Shown here: positions 15,939 to 24,682 of the stretch, one piece after another | How the letters are laid out: each line of letters begins with the position of its first letter | Position numbering within the stretch: position 1 is the stretch's first letter | NCBI RefSeq assembly: GCF_022808645.1 | Contig: NZ_JAKZKT010000019.1 | Location: 1 to 64,000, forward strand | From: Bacillus litorisediminis | Lineage (GTDB): Bacteria; Bacillota; Bacilli; Bacillales; JC228 | Direction: 5' to 3' | Length of the DNA: 64,000 bases | Notes under the pieces: generated by a model | Databases searched by the model: none | Told to the model about the DNA's origin: nothing | What the model saw: only the letters and a program-made list of their open reading frames with translations | Made by a program: the position numbers and the translations under genes

Positions 15939-18575
15939 ATGGGGTTAAAAGTGTTTCGTAAGTTTGTTTTTTGTTTTTTTTGTTTACTATTCATATTTTC
16001 GCTTTCGACATTCCATACAATTGTTCAGGCAGAAGTAGAAGCAGAAGAAACGGTTATGGCCAAATTAAATGGAAGAGGCTTTAAAGAAGTTGTGGATTTA
16101 GGAGTTGCGGCCTCAAATGTAGTCATAACTAGTGCTGTTTTCGGTAATGAGGATGGAAAAGATGTCGTATATACGACAGCAAATGGCGGAATGTTTAATG
16201 TAGTAGATGTAAAAGAAAACGAACTTATATTTTCTGAACAACTTGAAGGTGTTACTCAGGTTTGGTCACACACCATTGCACCAGATGGTACAGTCTATAT
16301 TGTTTCTTTACATTCGCTTTGGAAGTATTCACCTAGTACAAAATCGGTTGAAGAGATTGGTAGCCCAAATTCTGGTCATCAGCTGTGGACAAGCACAGTT
16401 GACGAAGAAGGCAATGTCTATATAGGAACTTTTGCTCCAGGGAATGGAAGAATTTATAAATATGACGTAAGAACAGGTGAATTTGTTGATTTTGGCAAAA
16501 TTGATGACGGTGATGGAAGTTATGTGCGATCTCTAGCCTTTCATGATGGCTATATTTATGCTGGTTTAGGCGTTAGCGGTAAGGTATACCGGATTAACGC
16601 TGAAACGAAAGAAAAAGAAGACATTACAAAAAATGTACCAGATATCATAGGAAAACCGATTGAACAAGTAAAATTCGCATACGATATGAATGTAATAGGC
16701 AACTATCTTTTCGTTAGATTTGACAGTGATGTAGAAAACGCACTCCTTTTCTATGATTTAACAAAACAGCAATGGGCAGACAAAAAAATAGCAAAAATTG
16801 GAGACGGTTCTGCAGATGATTATGGCGTATGGGGATTTACCCAAATTCCCGTAAATGGAGATAAAGCGTATGTAATCAATAATCGTCACATTTTAGAGAT
16901 TGATATTCATACACTTGAAACAAGAGAAACGGGAGTATATTATCCAGCAGGACTAAGAGGAGGAGCATTTGTAGACTTAGGGCGTGAGGACTTGCCTGGG
17001 TTATCATTCGTTACTTTGAAAAGAAGTGGCGAAATGTTTGCAGCTAATATTGAAAATAGGACTTCTGTAAGTTTGCCTACGGTAATGGAAGCCCAACCTT
17101 TAATGCTGCATAACCTTGGAAAAGGTCCAGATGGGAATTTATATATGACAACCTATCCCGGAGGACCTAAGGGTGCACAATATAATCCAAAAACAAATAA
17201 ATTTGTTTCCTATGCTCAAGGGCAAGCAGAAGGAATGGTCGCAGGAAACGGGAGTGATTTGTACTTTGGTATTTACCCGGGTGCTGTTATTCAAAAGATG
17301 AACACGGAGACACTTAAAATTGACACTCTGTTTAATCTCAAGGATGCATATGAACAGGATCGTCCGTATATTATGAAATTTGAAGATAATAAGTTATTAA
17401 TCGGAACAATTCCAGATTATAAAAAATTAGGTGGTTCTTTAACCATTTATGATCCAGCAACGGGAGAAAAAGAAACCTACCGCAATGTCGTACAAGATCA
17501 GAGTGTTGTAGGGTTAGCGTATAAAGATGGATTCATTTATGGTTCAACCTCTACACTAGGAGGATTAGATATTGAACCGACAGCTGAAAAAGCCAAAATG
17601 TTTGTATGGGATGTCAAAGGTCAACAGAAAGTTATCGAATTTGAACTGGCATTGGATGAATTAGATACCCCGCCAATGATTAGCGGCTTAACATTTGATG
17701 ATAAAGGTTTTTTATGGGGTGCCGTGGATGGTATTTTATTTGCGATGGATCCGAATACGTATGAAATAGTAAAATACAAAAATATATATCCAAATATAAA
17801 AAATAGAGGAATGTGGCGTCCCGTCCATATTGAATTTGGCAGTGACGGATTGTTATATACTGATTTAGGCGGCAAGTTAACAGTTGTGAATCCAAATTCT
17901 CAAAATTTACACCATGTTACACTTATTGATCAAGCAAAAGAAATTGAATTTATGACACTTGCAGAGGATAGTAATGGCAATGAGAATATTTATTTTCTTG
18001 AACATAATACAACTGTGTTAAAAATGATTCCTGTAATTAATGGCGGGGAAGTTATAGATGAACCTGAACTAGAAACAGTTGAAGTTCCGATTGTCAATGG
18101 CGGCTTTGAAGAATCGGTTGAAAATGGAGAGATTCCTGGCTGGTCATCATTGTTTGGGGAATTTTCAGCGAATGTTTCTTTTCAGACTAGTACTGAGCGA
18201 AGTTTCTCTGGCCATTATAGCTTGAAAGTTGCAGATACCTCACAATCTGAAACTGTGTTTGCTCAGTCTGATTTGATTCCAGTTACAGCAGGGACTGAAT
18301 ACACAGCCTCTGCAAAACTTTTCTTAGATGATGGAAGTGTCAGTTTCTTCCTCCGCTACTATGATGATAGTGGAAATCAGGTGGGTTCTGATGCAGATGG
18401 AGTCAATATTATTCATATTCGAGGCGGTCATAAACAATGGCAAACGGTTCAGGCAACCGTACCTGCTCCAGAGGGTGCAAAATATGCAAGAATCTTCGTA
18501 GGAGCTTCCAATTACTTTACAACAAATGGTGCGTACTTCGATGATATTACATTTACTTATAACAGGGTGAAATAG
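15939..18575 (+). CDS. Large secreted beta-propeller protein with C-terminal carbohydrate-binding-like domain
   Basis: An 878-residue secreted protein. Residues 1-32 are a signal peptide (charged start, long Phe-rich core, IVQAE end). Residues about 40-700 consist of repeated short-strand modules of the type DGTVYIVSL, EGNVYIGTFAPGNGRIYKYD and DGNLYMTTYPGG, a pattern of six- to eight-bladed propellers. Residues about 725-878 begin NGGFEESVENGEIPGWSS and look like a CBM4/9-type jelly-roll domain. No catalytic motif, sorting signal or S-layer domain is seen. The ATG at 15939 follows GGGGGAG. Function is unknown; sugar or polysaccharide binding is plausible. The gene is bracketed by ribH and a decayed copy of the ribH end, which suggests insertion. 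Confidence 0.8.
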   Translation: MGLKVFRKFVFCFFCLLFIFSLSTFHTIVQAEVEAEETVMAKLNGRGFKEVVDLGVAASNVVITSAVFGNEDGKDVVYTTANGGMFNVVDVKENELIFSEQLEGVTQVWSHTIAPDGTVYIVSLHSLWKYSPSTKSVEEIGSPNSGHQLWTSTVDEEGNVYIGTFAPGNGRIYKYDVRTGEFVDFGKIDDGDGSYVRSLAFHDGYIYAGLGVSGKVYRINAETKEKEDITKNVPDIIGKPIEQVKFAYDMNVIGNYLFVRFDSDVENALLFYDLTKQQWADKKIAKIGDGSADDYGVWGFTQIPVNGDKAYVINNRHILEIDIHTLETRETGVYYPAGLRGGAFVDLGREDLPGLSFVTLKRSGEMFAANIENRTSVSLPTVMEAQPLMLHNLGKGPDGNLYMTTYPGGPKGAQYNPKTNKFVSYAQGQAEGMVAGNGSDLYFGIYPGAVIQKMNTETLKIDTLFNLKDAYEQDRPYIMKFEDNKLLIGTIPDYKKLGGSLTIYDPATGEKETYRNVVQDQSVVGLAYKDGFIYGSTSTLGGLDIEPTAEKAKMFVWDVKGQQKVIEFELALDELDTPPMISGLTFDDKGFLWGAVDGILFAMDPNTYEIVKYKNIYPNIKNRGMWRPVHIEFGSDGLLYTDLGGKLTVVNPNSQNLHHVTLIDQAKEIEFMTLAEDSNGNENIYFLEHNTTVLKMIPVINGGEVIDEPELETVEVPIVNGGFEESVENGEIPGWSSLFGEFSANVSFQTSTERSFSGHYSLKVADTSQSETVFAQSDLIPVTAGTEYTASAKLFLDDGSVSFFLRYYDDSGNQVGSDADGVNIIHIRGGHKQWQTVQATVPAPEGAKYARIFVGASNYFTTNGAYFDDITFTYNRVK

Positions 18576-18630
18576 ATAAAAAAATTGCACGAAACAGACT
18601 ACTGCCAATTATACTGAAGAATATTGTCCG

Positions 18631-18755
18631 CAAAAGCTTGAATAAAGGCTTTTAAGCTACACAAACTGTAATTGTAATGGATAATTTGCTTAAATCCTTA
18701 AAATAAAATAAGAATAAGAATGGAACAGGCGATTACGAAGTCGTCTGTTTTTGTT
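18631..18755 (+). pseudogene. Decayed copy of the ribH 3' end and terminator
   Basis: From CAAAAGCTTGAATAAAGGCT onward the sequence aligns base for base with 15588-15690 (ribH codons for the last 25 residues, stop region and terminator start). I count roughly 80 percent identity over about 105 bases with one single-base gap. The copy has in-frame stops and no start, and ends in its own AACAGGCGA...TCGTCTGTTTTT hairpin. Similarity may extend weakly upstream to about 18595. Confidence 0.8.
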
Positions 18756-18800
18756 TGCATAACGCTATAATTTCAGAGTGTTAGCCATATAGCAAATAAA

Positions 18801-18990
18801 GGACAAAACAGGCCAAAAAGCCGGTGAGAATGTCCTTCATAAGGGGGATGAAGGACAAAACAGGCCAAAAAGCCGGTGAGAATGTCCTTCATAAGGGGGA
18901 TGAAGGACAAAACAGGCCCAAAAGCCGGTGAAAATGTCCTTTATAAGGGGGATGAAGGACAAAACCAAGTAAAAAATCCTGTAAAATTGT
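18801..18990 (+). repeat. 52-bp tandem repeat, three full copies plus one decayed
   Basis: GGACAAAACAGGCC recurs at 18801, 18853 and 18905, exactly 52 bases apart, with a degenerate fourth copy at 18957. Each full unit contains an inner GGC/GCC pair nested within GGACA...TGTCC, so each RNA copy could form a hairpin. The first two units are almost identical. Confidence 0.9.
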
Positions 18991-19043
18991 CCCATAAAAG
19001 GTATAATCAGGAAAATAATTAGTCGTAAACGGGGGTGTGTTTT

Positions 19044-19982
19044 GTGAAAGATACTATAACGATTCGCCGCTTTAAAAATCAAGATACCGGTGAATTAACA
19101 GAATTAATAAACCGTTCAAATCTTCACGAAAATAGAGCTGTTACTAAATCGGTTTCCGACATGAATCAGTTCTTAGATGAACCAGGGGAGGAAATCCGGG
19201 ATAACACCTTTGTTGCGGCGGAACATAATAAAATCATAGGATATAATTCATTATGTTTTGTAAAAGGAGATGCATTGATAAAGGTATACAGCTATGGAAC
19301 GGTTGATCCATTATACAGAAGACAAGGTATAGGAACGATGCTTGTAAAGGTATCCCTTCAACATTTGCAGCAAAGAGCAAAGGAAGAGGGGATAAAAATT
19401 ATATATAATCAAATGGCACGTATAGAAAGGGCTGGTCAAATTCCTTTGGCAGAAAAATTCGGATTCAGCAAGCATACAGATTTACTTTCAATGAAGCTAT
19501 CATTAGATCGATTTGAACCTAAGGATTCACAAAAAACAGATTTTGTTTTTCACACTCCAACTAAAGCTGATGCAGTTGAATGGGCAACTATTTATAACAA
19601 TGCTTTTGCTTGGGCAAGCAATCATACAAATCTGGCTCCGGAAAATGTAAAATACGAGTTTCAAAGCTCTGAATTTTCCTCGGATTTTTATATTCTTTGC
19701 CGAGACAAGAAAAGAGAGCCATTGGGGTTTATTTGCGGACGCATTGAAGAAGAAGGTAAAGGTGTGATTTCGACATTAGCTGTCTCAAGATCATCCCAAG
19801 GAATGGGAGTAGGAAAGGTATTGTTAAATCAGATATTGGATAGAATGCAAAAAATGAATATTAAAGAAGTAAGATTAACGGTTGATTATCAGAATCCAAC
19901 TCCTGCCATCCATCTATACAGAAAAACTGGATTTAATGAGGATGGCAGAATTATACAATATATATACGAGTTAACACCCTAA
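19044..19982 (+). CDS. Tandem GNAT acetyltransferase
   Basis: A 312-residue protein with two GNAT domains. The first (about residues 5-150) has the acetyl-CoA loop YRRQGIGTMLV near 92-102. The second (about 165-310) has SRSSQGMGVGKVLL near 250-263 and the NPTPAIHLYRKTGF helix. Double-domain GNATs such as MshD usually have one active and one structural domain; both loops look intact here. The GTG at 19044 follows GGGGGTG; another GTG nine bases upstream is in frame. The gene begins about 50 bases after the 52-bp array. Substrate unknown. Confidence 0.82.
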   Translation: MKDTITIRRFKNQDTGELTELINRSNLHENRAVTKSVSDMNQFLDEPGEEIRDNTFVAAEHNKIIGYNSLCFVKGDALIKVYSYGTVDPLYRRQGIGTMLVKVSLQHLQQRAKEEGIKIIYNQMARIERAGQIPLAEKFGFSKHTDLLSMKLSLDRFEPKDSQKTDFVFHTPTKADAVEWATIYNNAFAWASNHTNLAPENVKYEFQSSEFSSDFYILCRDKKREPLGFICGRIEEEGKGVISTLAVSRSSQGMGVGKVLLNQILDRMQKMNIKEVRLTVDYQNPTPAIHLYRKTGFNEDGRIIQYIYELTP

Positions 19983-19990
19983 ATAAAAGC

Positions 19991-20036
19991 AGCCCGAGAT
20001 AGCAGAAATACCTGACACTCGGGCTCTTGTCATTAT
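19991..20036 (+). terminator. Terminator after the tandem GNAT gene
   Basis: An 8-bp stem (AGCCCGAG with CTCGGGCT, 19991-19998 and 20018-20025) is followed by an imperfect T-rich stretch. Confidence 0.6.
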
Positions 20037-20057
20037 TTTGGATAAAGTATAATGAAG

Positions 20058-20246
20058 CTATCTATTAAATAAGGAAAGTGCTGCTTTGACAATGAGAACG
20101 ACTGAAAATACAAGAACACTTAGAACTCCAACTAATGAAAAGAAAGAATCTAGGCTTTCAAGCGGAGTTGCCGCTAAATTAACTCTTATGAGTGCGAAAC
20201 CCGCTAGAATAGCAGATAAAAATAACAATATGGCTCTGTCCATCAT
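20058..20246 (-). CDS. Small two-helix membrane protein
   Basis: A 62-residue hydrophobic protein with two membrane helices (about residues 4-22 and 35-58) joined by a short polar loop containing PLESLDS. The ATG at 20246 follows a strong GAGAGGAGG on the minus strand. I do not recognise a family. It is convergent with the tandem GNAT gene. Confidence 0.6.
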   Translation of the reverse strand: MMDRAILLFLSAILAGFALIRVNLAATPLESLDSFFSLVGVLSVLVFSVVLIVKAALSLFNR

Positions 20247-20381
20247 TCAATCCTCCTCTCTATCAATATATGTAAGCGGTAACAGGTTGTTCCACCCAAA
20301 ATTTAGGAAACGCAAATTAGATACCCTATTTCACGTAAAAGTGATTTCATTGCCAAAACAGTAGAGGAGGGGGTATAATAA

Positions 20382-20444
20382 ATGCTTGTGGTTTGCAAAC
20401 AGCAAACGGGTGGGAGAGGGATATTTAGTAGGAACGATTACTAA
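20382..20444 (+). CDS. Possible 20-residue upstream peptide
   Basis: A short frame encoding 20 residues starts at an ATG with an excellent AGAGGAGGGGG site nine bases upstream and ends in TAA directly abutting the permease ATG at 20445. It also spans an inverted repeat GTTTGC-N5-GCAAAC (20391-20407). This arrangement suits translational coupling or an upstream regulatory peptide, but chance cannot be excluded. Confidence 0.35.
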   Translation: MLVVCKQQTGGRGIFSRNDY

Positions 20445-21600
20445 ATGAAAACATCAGAAATTAGGAGAGAAGTAATTGCCGGGACGATTGGTTTTTTTAC
20501 AGTTGCCTATATTATTGCAGTTAATAGTATGATATTAGCTGAATCAGGAATGCCTTATCGTTTGGCAGTAATGGCAACAATCCTTAGCTCAGCGTTTGGC
20601 TGTATTTTGATGGGATTTTATGCGAAATCACCGATCATAGTCATCCCAGGGATGGGCATCAATGCTTTATTTGCCTATTCTTTTGTCGGGCAGATGGGAA
20701 TGACCTGGCAAACAGCTCTAGTCTGTGTGGTCATTAGCGGATTGATTATGATGTCGATATCCTTTACGCGTCTTTCGGCCGTACTTTTACAGTCGATTCC
20801 TTCTTCGCTTAAGAGTGGCTTAACAGCAGGGCTCGGTATGTTTCTAATTTTTATAGGGCTTGAAAAAGGCGGTCTGATTGAAAGAGGTACACAAACCCTG
20901 ATCTCATTTGGTGATTTGACGAATGTAACAGTAATCGCCAGTCTTATTTCGATTTTTGTGACGATGGTTCTTTTCATAAGAGGGGTAAAGGGAAATCTCC
21001 TCCTCAGTCTAATATTAGGTACATTGGTTTCCTTATGGCTGTGCCGTTCTTTCTTTGACACTTGTCATTTTATTTGAAAATATAGGGTTAGTTTATAGTC
21101 ATTTAGCGAAAGCAAATCAAACAGAGAAGTTTTCAAAATCGTTTCGGGTAATTGGTCTATCTGCTGCCGTTTCAGGCATATTTGGCACGAGTCCTACGGT
21201 AGCGGCTGCTGAAACCCAAGCTGCCATTGTTTCTGGAGGGAAAACAGGATTAACTTCGATAACAACAGGCATTTGGTTTTTAATCAGTATCGTTGCGATT
21301 CCTTTACTGAAATGGATCCCGGACTCGGCAATTGCTGCGATTTTTGTGTTAATTGGCGGCCTGATGCTTGAGGAAATGAAGGAAATTAGTCCGCGAGATC
21401 TGACTGAAAGTTTTCCTGCCTATCTAATGATCGCTTTTATTCCGTTTACGAATAGTATTGTTGACGGAATGGCGATAGGCTTTATTCTCTATCCTTTATT
21501 AAAGATAGCCGCAGGAAAAAGAAAAGAGATTTCCTTTACGCTTTTGGCTGTTGCATCCTTATTTGTTGTGAATTATCTTCTCAAAATTCAGCTGGTTTAA
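20445..21600 (+). pseudogene. Broken AzgA-type purine (hypoxanthine/guanine) permease
   Basis: The 5' part (20445-21077) encodes IRREVIAGTIGFFTVAYIIAV, MGINALFAYSFV and following membrane helices like the N-terminal half of PbuG/PbuO (AzgA family). The 3' part continues in another frame (about 21050-21600) with GIFGTSPTVAAAETQAAI, GGKTGLTSI and later helices. The two parts sum to about 385 residues rather than the usual 430-440. The helices just before the conserved FFDTxGT segment are missing at the junction near 21035-21055, so this is a deletion plus frameshift rather than a single-base slip. It is probably not functional, although both halves lack other stops. Confidence 0.78.
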
Positions 21601-21605
21601 TTTGG

Positions 21606-21635
21606 GCAAGAACCCTTTCGGTTCTTGCTTTTTTT
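21606..21635 (+). terminator. Terminator after the permease remnant
   Basis: A 9-bp perfect stem GCAAGAACC/GGTTCTTGC is followed by seven Ts. Confidence 0.9.
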
Positions 21636-21714
21636 AAACAGAAATGTTCTCATCGATAAATGTTTAATGATAAAATAGATTAAATTTCTTTTTATTATGA
21701 AAGGACTAATGAAC

Positions 21715-22674
21715 ATGCAGATTCCCTATACTAAAGTTCATGGATCTAGAAATGATTTTATTTTAATAGACGAAGCTGGCAAATACTGGACAGACGAGGA
21801 ACGTGTTCAGCTGGCTTTACAAGTATGCAGGCGCGATAAAGGCATCGGGGCGGACGGAATATTATTTGTATCAGATAGCGAAACAGCAGATGGAAAAATG
21901 CGCGTGTTTAATGCAGACGGGTCTGAGGCTTCCATGTGCGGAAACGGACTTCGGTGTGTAGCAAGATATTTGATTGAAAAGCTGGGAAAAGAGGAGCTAG
22001 AGGTTGAAACCATGAAAGCCACCTTATCGGTAAAGAAAGAGGCTGAAATTTTCCCTGGAATCCCAACGTTCGCAGTAGAAATTTCTCCCGTTTCTTTCAA
22101 AACGAGTGATCTCCCAATCTATGTGAATCAGGATGTAGTCATCAATGAAGTGATTTCTGAGATTCATCCTGAACGAAAGTGGTCGGCTTTGGCTGTTCCG
22201 AATCCTCATCTGATTACGGTGGTAGAGGGGAACATCATCAAATCAGATGAGCAGAAAGAGATAGCAGAGTATTTGAATGGGGAAAATCCGATATGTCCTG
22301 ATGGCGTAAATGTCAGCTATGTGGTGCCTTTGTCAGAAGAGAATATTTTTGTCAAAACCTATGAGAGAGGTGTCGGTTTTACAAATGCATGCGGGACAGC
22401 AATGTCTGCGTCAACCTTTATTACATGCCAACTTGGTTTGAACCGCTGGGGAAACAAAATTAATGTATACAACCCAGGCGGTAAAGTACAGTGTGTCGCA
22501 ACCAATAGCGGAGAACATGCATCGATTCAATTAATCGGTAATGCGACTTACGAACACCAAGGAACCATCCATTGGGATCAAGGTATAAACTTCCAGATTC
22601 ATAAAGTATTTAAAGATGAAGAACAGGCCTATCAAAAACTAGAAGAAAACATCGCGACGGTTCTCGCCTTTTGA
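21715..22674 (+). CDS. dapF: Diaminopimelate epimerase (long form)
   Basis: A 319-residue enzyme that would interconvert LL- and meso-diaminopimelate for lysine and peptidoglycan synthesis. Both catalytic cysteines are in family context: C75 in MCGNGLRC and C226 in TNACGTA, with ERGVG just before the latter. It is longer than the usual 275-285 residues, with extra sequence in the middle and a 40-residue C-terminal tail. The ATG at 21715 is the only one of three candidates at a proper distance from AAAGGA (21700-21705). It could be a second, divergent epimerase rather than the main dapF. It appears monocistronic. Confidence 0.82.
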   Translation: MQIPYTKVHGSRNDFILIDEAGKYWTDEERVQLALQVCRRDKGIGADGILFVSDSETADGKMRVFNADGSEASMCGNGLRCVARYLIEKLGKEELEVETMKATLSVKKEAEIFPGIPTFAVEISPVSFKTSDLPIYVNQDVVINEVISEIHPERKWSALAVPNPHLITVVEGNIIKSDEQKEIAEYLNGENPICPDGVNVSYVVPLSEENIFVKTYERGVGFTNACGTAMSASTFITCQLGLNRWGNKINVYNPGGKVQCVATNSGEHASIQLIGNATYEHQGTIHWDQGINFQIHKVFKDEEQAYQKLEENIATVLAF

Positions 22675-22679
22675 CACAA

Positions 22680-22724
22680 AGGGACGGTTCTTCTGTTTCA
22701 TCCTGAAACAGAAGAACCGTCCCT
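22680..22724. repeat. Long perfect palindrome GGGACGGTTCTTCTGTTTC, terminator-like
   Basis: A 21-bp perfect inverted repeat (22680-22700 with 22704-22724) with a 3-base loop lies between the convergent dapF and ligD genes. It has no T-run on either side. The sequence resembles GGGACGGTTCTTCTG palindromes that I recall as dispersed intergenic elements in Bacillus-type genomes. Confidence 0.75.
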
Positions 22725-22732
22725 CCGTTGCA

Positions 22733-24559
22733 TTAAACCTGCTTCTTCAGAAACTCAATAATTTCGTCAAAGGGCTGCTCTTCCCGTACTAAGTCGAATT
22801 TCCAGAAAGGGCAGCCCAGATGCCTAATTCGCTTTCTGACAACATCCATTGTGAATGCTTTTGGCGTTAAATCCTGGTTGACCTCGTCCCAAAATAAGGG
22901 AGTAGCCACAAGTCCTTCTTCGTTTCCTCGGACTGAATAGGGAGCGACAATGGTTTTCCCTTTCCCATGCTGGATGTAATCTAAATACAGACGATTTCCG
23001 CGATTTTTCTTAAGTCTCTCAATGGTGAATATGTCTTCATGCCCCAGTAATACAGACCGTGCTAAAAATTCCATAAAAATAGCTGTATCATCATAAGAAT
23101 ACGTTCGGGGAAGCGGGATATAGACCTGCAGCCCTTTATTTCCGGAGGTCTTGATAAAGGAATGTAAATGAAGCTGATCTGCCTGTTGTTTGATTAAGGC
23201 TGCTGCTTTCACAGCAAGCTGGAAATAATCACGTGAAGGCGGATCCAAGTCAAACACGATTTCAGAGGTTCCATTTTCATGGATTGTATTAAAAGGAACA
23301 TGAAATTCAAATGCAAGCTGGTTGCCAAGCCACATGTAAGTTCTCAAATCATTACAAATAATATAATCGATATCCTCATGCCTAACCGTATTGATAAAAT
23401 CAGGTGCATAGTCGGGGCAATTTTTCTGATAAAAGCTTTCTCCCTTTATACCGTGCGGGTAACGGATTACAGTTAGCAAACGGTCCTTTATGAAAGGCTG
23501 AATAAAACCATAAATTTCCCTCATGTATCCCAAATAACTAACTTTATCAATGCCTTCCCACAACGGTTTATCAGGATGAGTAACTTCTACTTCATGTGGG
23601 AGGTTTAAAAGGTCAATCCGAAATTTTTCTAACGTACAATCCGCTGGTTTTAAATCCAAGCGAAATGACACGAAATGGGGTTCTCTTAATTCATTATCCG
23701 CAATTTTCTCTAAAAATTTTACTTCTACACAAATTGCTGGCTCAACAAAATAAAAGGAGCCAGATGTTGACAAGGTATTTTGCTTAATGATTTGATTAAG
23801 TGCATCCTTTTCTTCCTTTGAAATTCCAAAGTAAAAATAACCCACTTCAACAACATGATCAGCATCTAGCACACCAATATAATAATAGCCATTTTTACTA
23901 TCCAGTCTCGTAATAAAAGCTGTTATATGGATCCAGTTTTTATCTTTAACCCAAAGACTAGTTCGTTTTCCTTCCTCCCAAACAGACTTTTCTGATTTGC
24001 CTACAATCCCTTCCCCGTCATAATCTCTTACTAGATTCCATACCTCATTAAGCTTGCTGTAAGAAGGAATGAGCTGGATCACTCTTGGGTTGCCGGGTGA
24101 AGGCTGTAAGGGCAATTCTAAGTCCTTAAAAAGCTTTTCCAATGTTACCTTTCTTTTCGGGTACTTCTGTTTTCGGATATCCTCGCCTTTCAACATCAAT
24201 AAATCAAACACTAAAAAAGAACAAGGAAATCTTTCGTGTTCTGTTTTGATTTTTTCCTTGGCACGCATCCTACCGCGCTGCTGTACCTTTGAAAAGCTTG
24301 CGTGATAAGGAGATAAAAGCATAACAAGTTCACCATCAAGCTGTAAAGGAAGATAGGGTAAAAACATGTCTTTATGATCCGCGTAAAACTGATAGACCTC
24401 TGGGAAAATAGGTGAGAGATCATTTCCGTTTCTGCTTTTAAAATCAAACGTGTTCTCATCTATATATAACAAAGCCCGAAAGCCATCATATTTTATTTCA
24501 TATTTCCATCCCTTCGAACTAGGGATTTCACCGAGCTCAGGCAGCATTGGTTTCAACAT
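22733..24559 (-). CDS. ligD: ATP-dependent DNA ligase D (ligase plus polymerase)
   Basis: A 608-residue two-domain enzyme of bacterial non-homologous end joining. The N-terminal ligase domain (about 1-310) has the adenylation motif EIKYDGFR with Lys23, and DGELVM and DGEGIVGKS downstream. The C-terminal polymerase/primase domain (about 320-608) has HPDKPLW, FDLDPPS (catalytic Asp pair) and TSGNKGLQVYIPL. Domain order and length match Bacillus YkoU/LigD; the nuclease domain of the Pseudomonas form is absent. The ATG at 24559 follows AAGGAGGTG. It is transcribed away from ku across a 123-base gap. Confidence 0.95.
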   Translation of the reverse strand: MLKPMLPELGEIPSSKGWKYEIKYDGFRALLYIDENTFDFKSRNGNDLSPIFPEVYQFYADHKDMFLPYLPLQLDGELVMLLSPYHASFSKVQQRGRMRAKEKIKTEHERFPCSFLVFDLLMLKGEDIRKQKYPKRKVTLEKLFKDLELPLQPSPGNPRVIQLIPSYSKLNEVWNLVRDYDGEGIVGKSEKSVWEEGKRTSLWVKDKNWIHITAFITRLDSKNGYYYIGVLDADHVVEVGYFYFGISKEEKDALNQIIKQNTLSTSGSFYFVEPAICVEVKFLEKIADNELREPHFVSFRLDLKPADCTLEKFRIDLLNLPHEVEVTHPDKPLWEGIDKVSYLGYMREIYGFIQPFIKDRLLTVIRYPHGIKGESFYQKNCPDYAPDFINTVRHEDIDYIICNDLRTYMWLGNQLAFEFHVPFNTIHENGTSEIVFDLDPPSRDYFQLAVKAAALIKQQADQLHLHSFIKTSGNKGLQVYIPLPRTYSYDDTAIFMEFLARSVLLGHEDIFTIERLKKNRGNRLYLDYIQHGKGKTIVAPYSVRGNEEGLVATPLFWDEVNQDLTPKAFTMDVVRKRIRHLGCPFWKFDLVREEQPFDEIIEFLKKQV

Positions 24560-24682
24560 GTATGAACACCTCCTTATTAGCATTACCTAATCTGGCTATA
24601 ATTTTCCATAATATTTACCGGATTAGAAATAAACGATTACCCTCAAACTAACAGTAAATAACAACTAAAAGTGAGGGATTAC

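Noticed and set aside
18837-19082. An 81-residue minus-strand frame over the 52-bp array.
   Set aside because: A by-product of the tandem repeat; it has no ribosome site and overlaps the start of the tandem GNAT gene.
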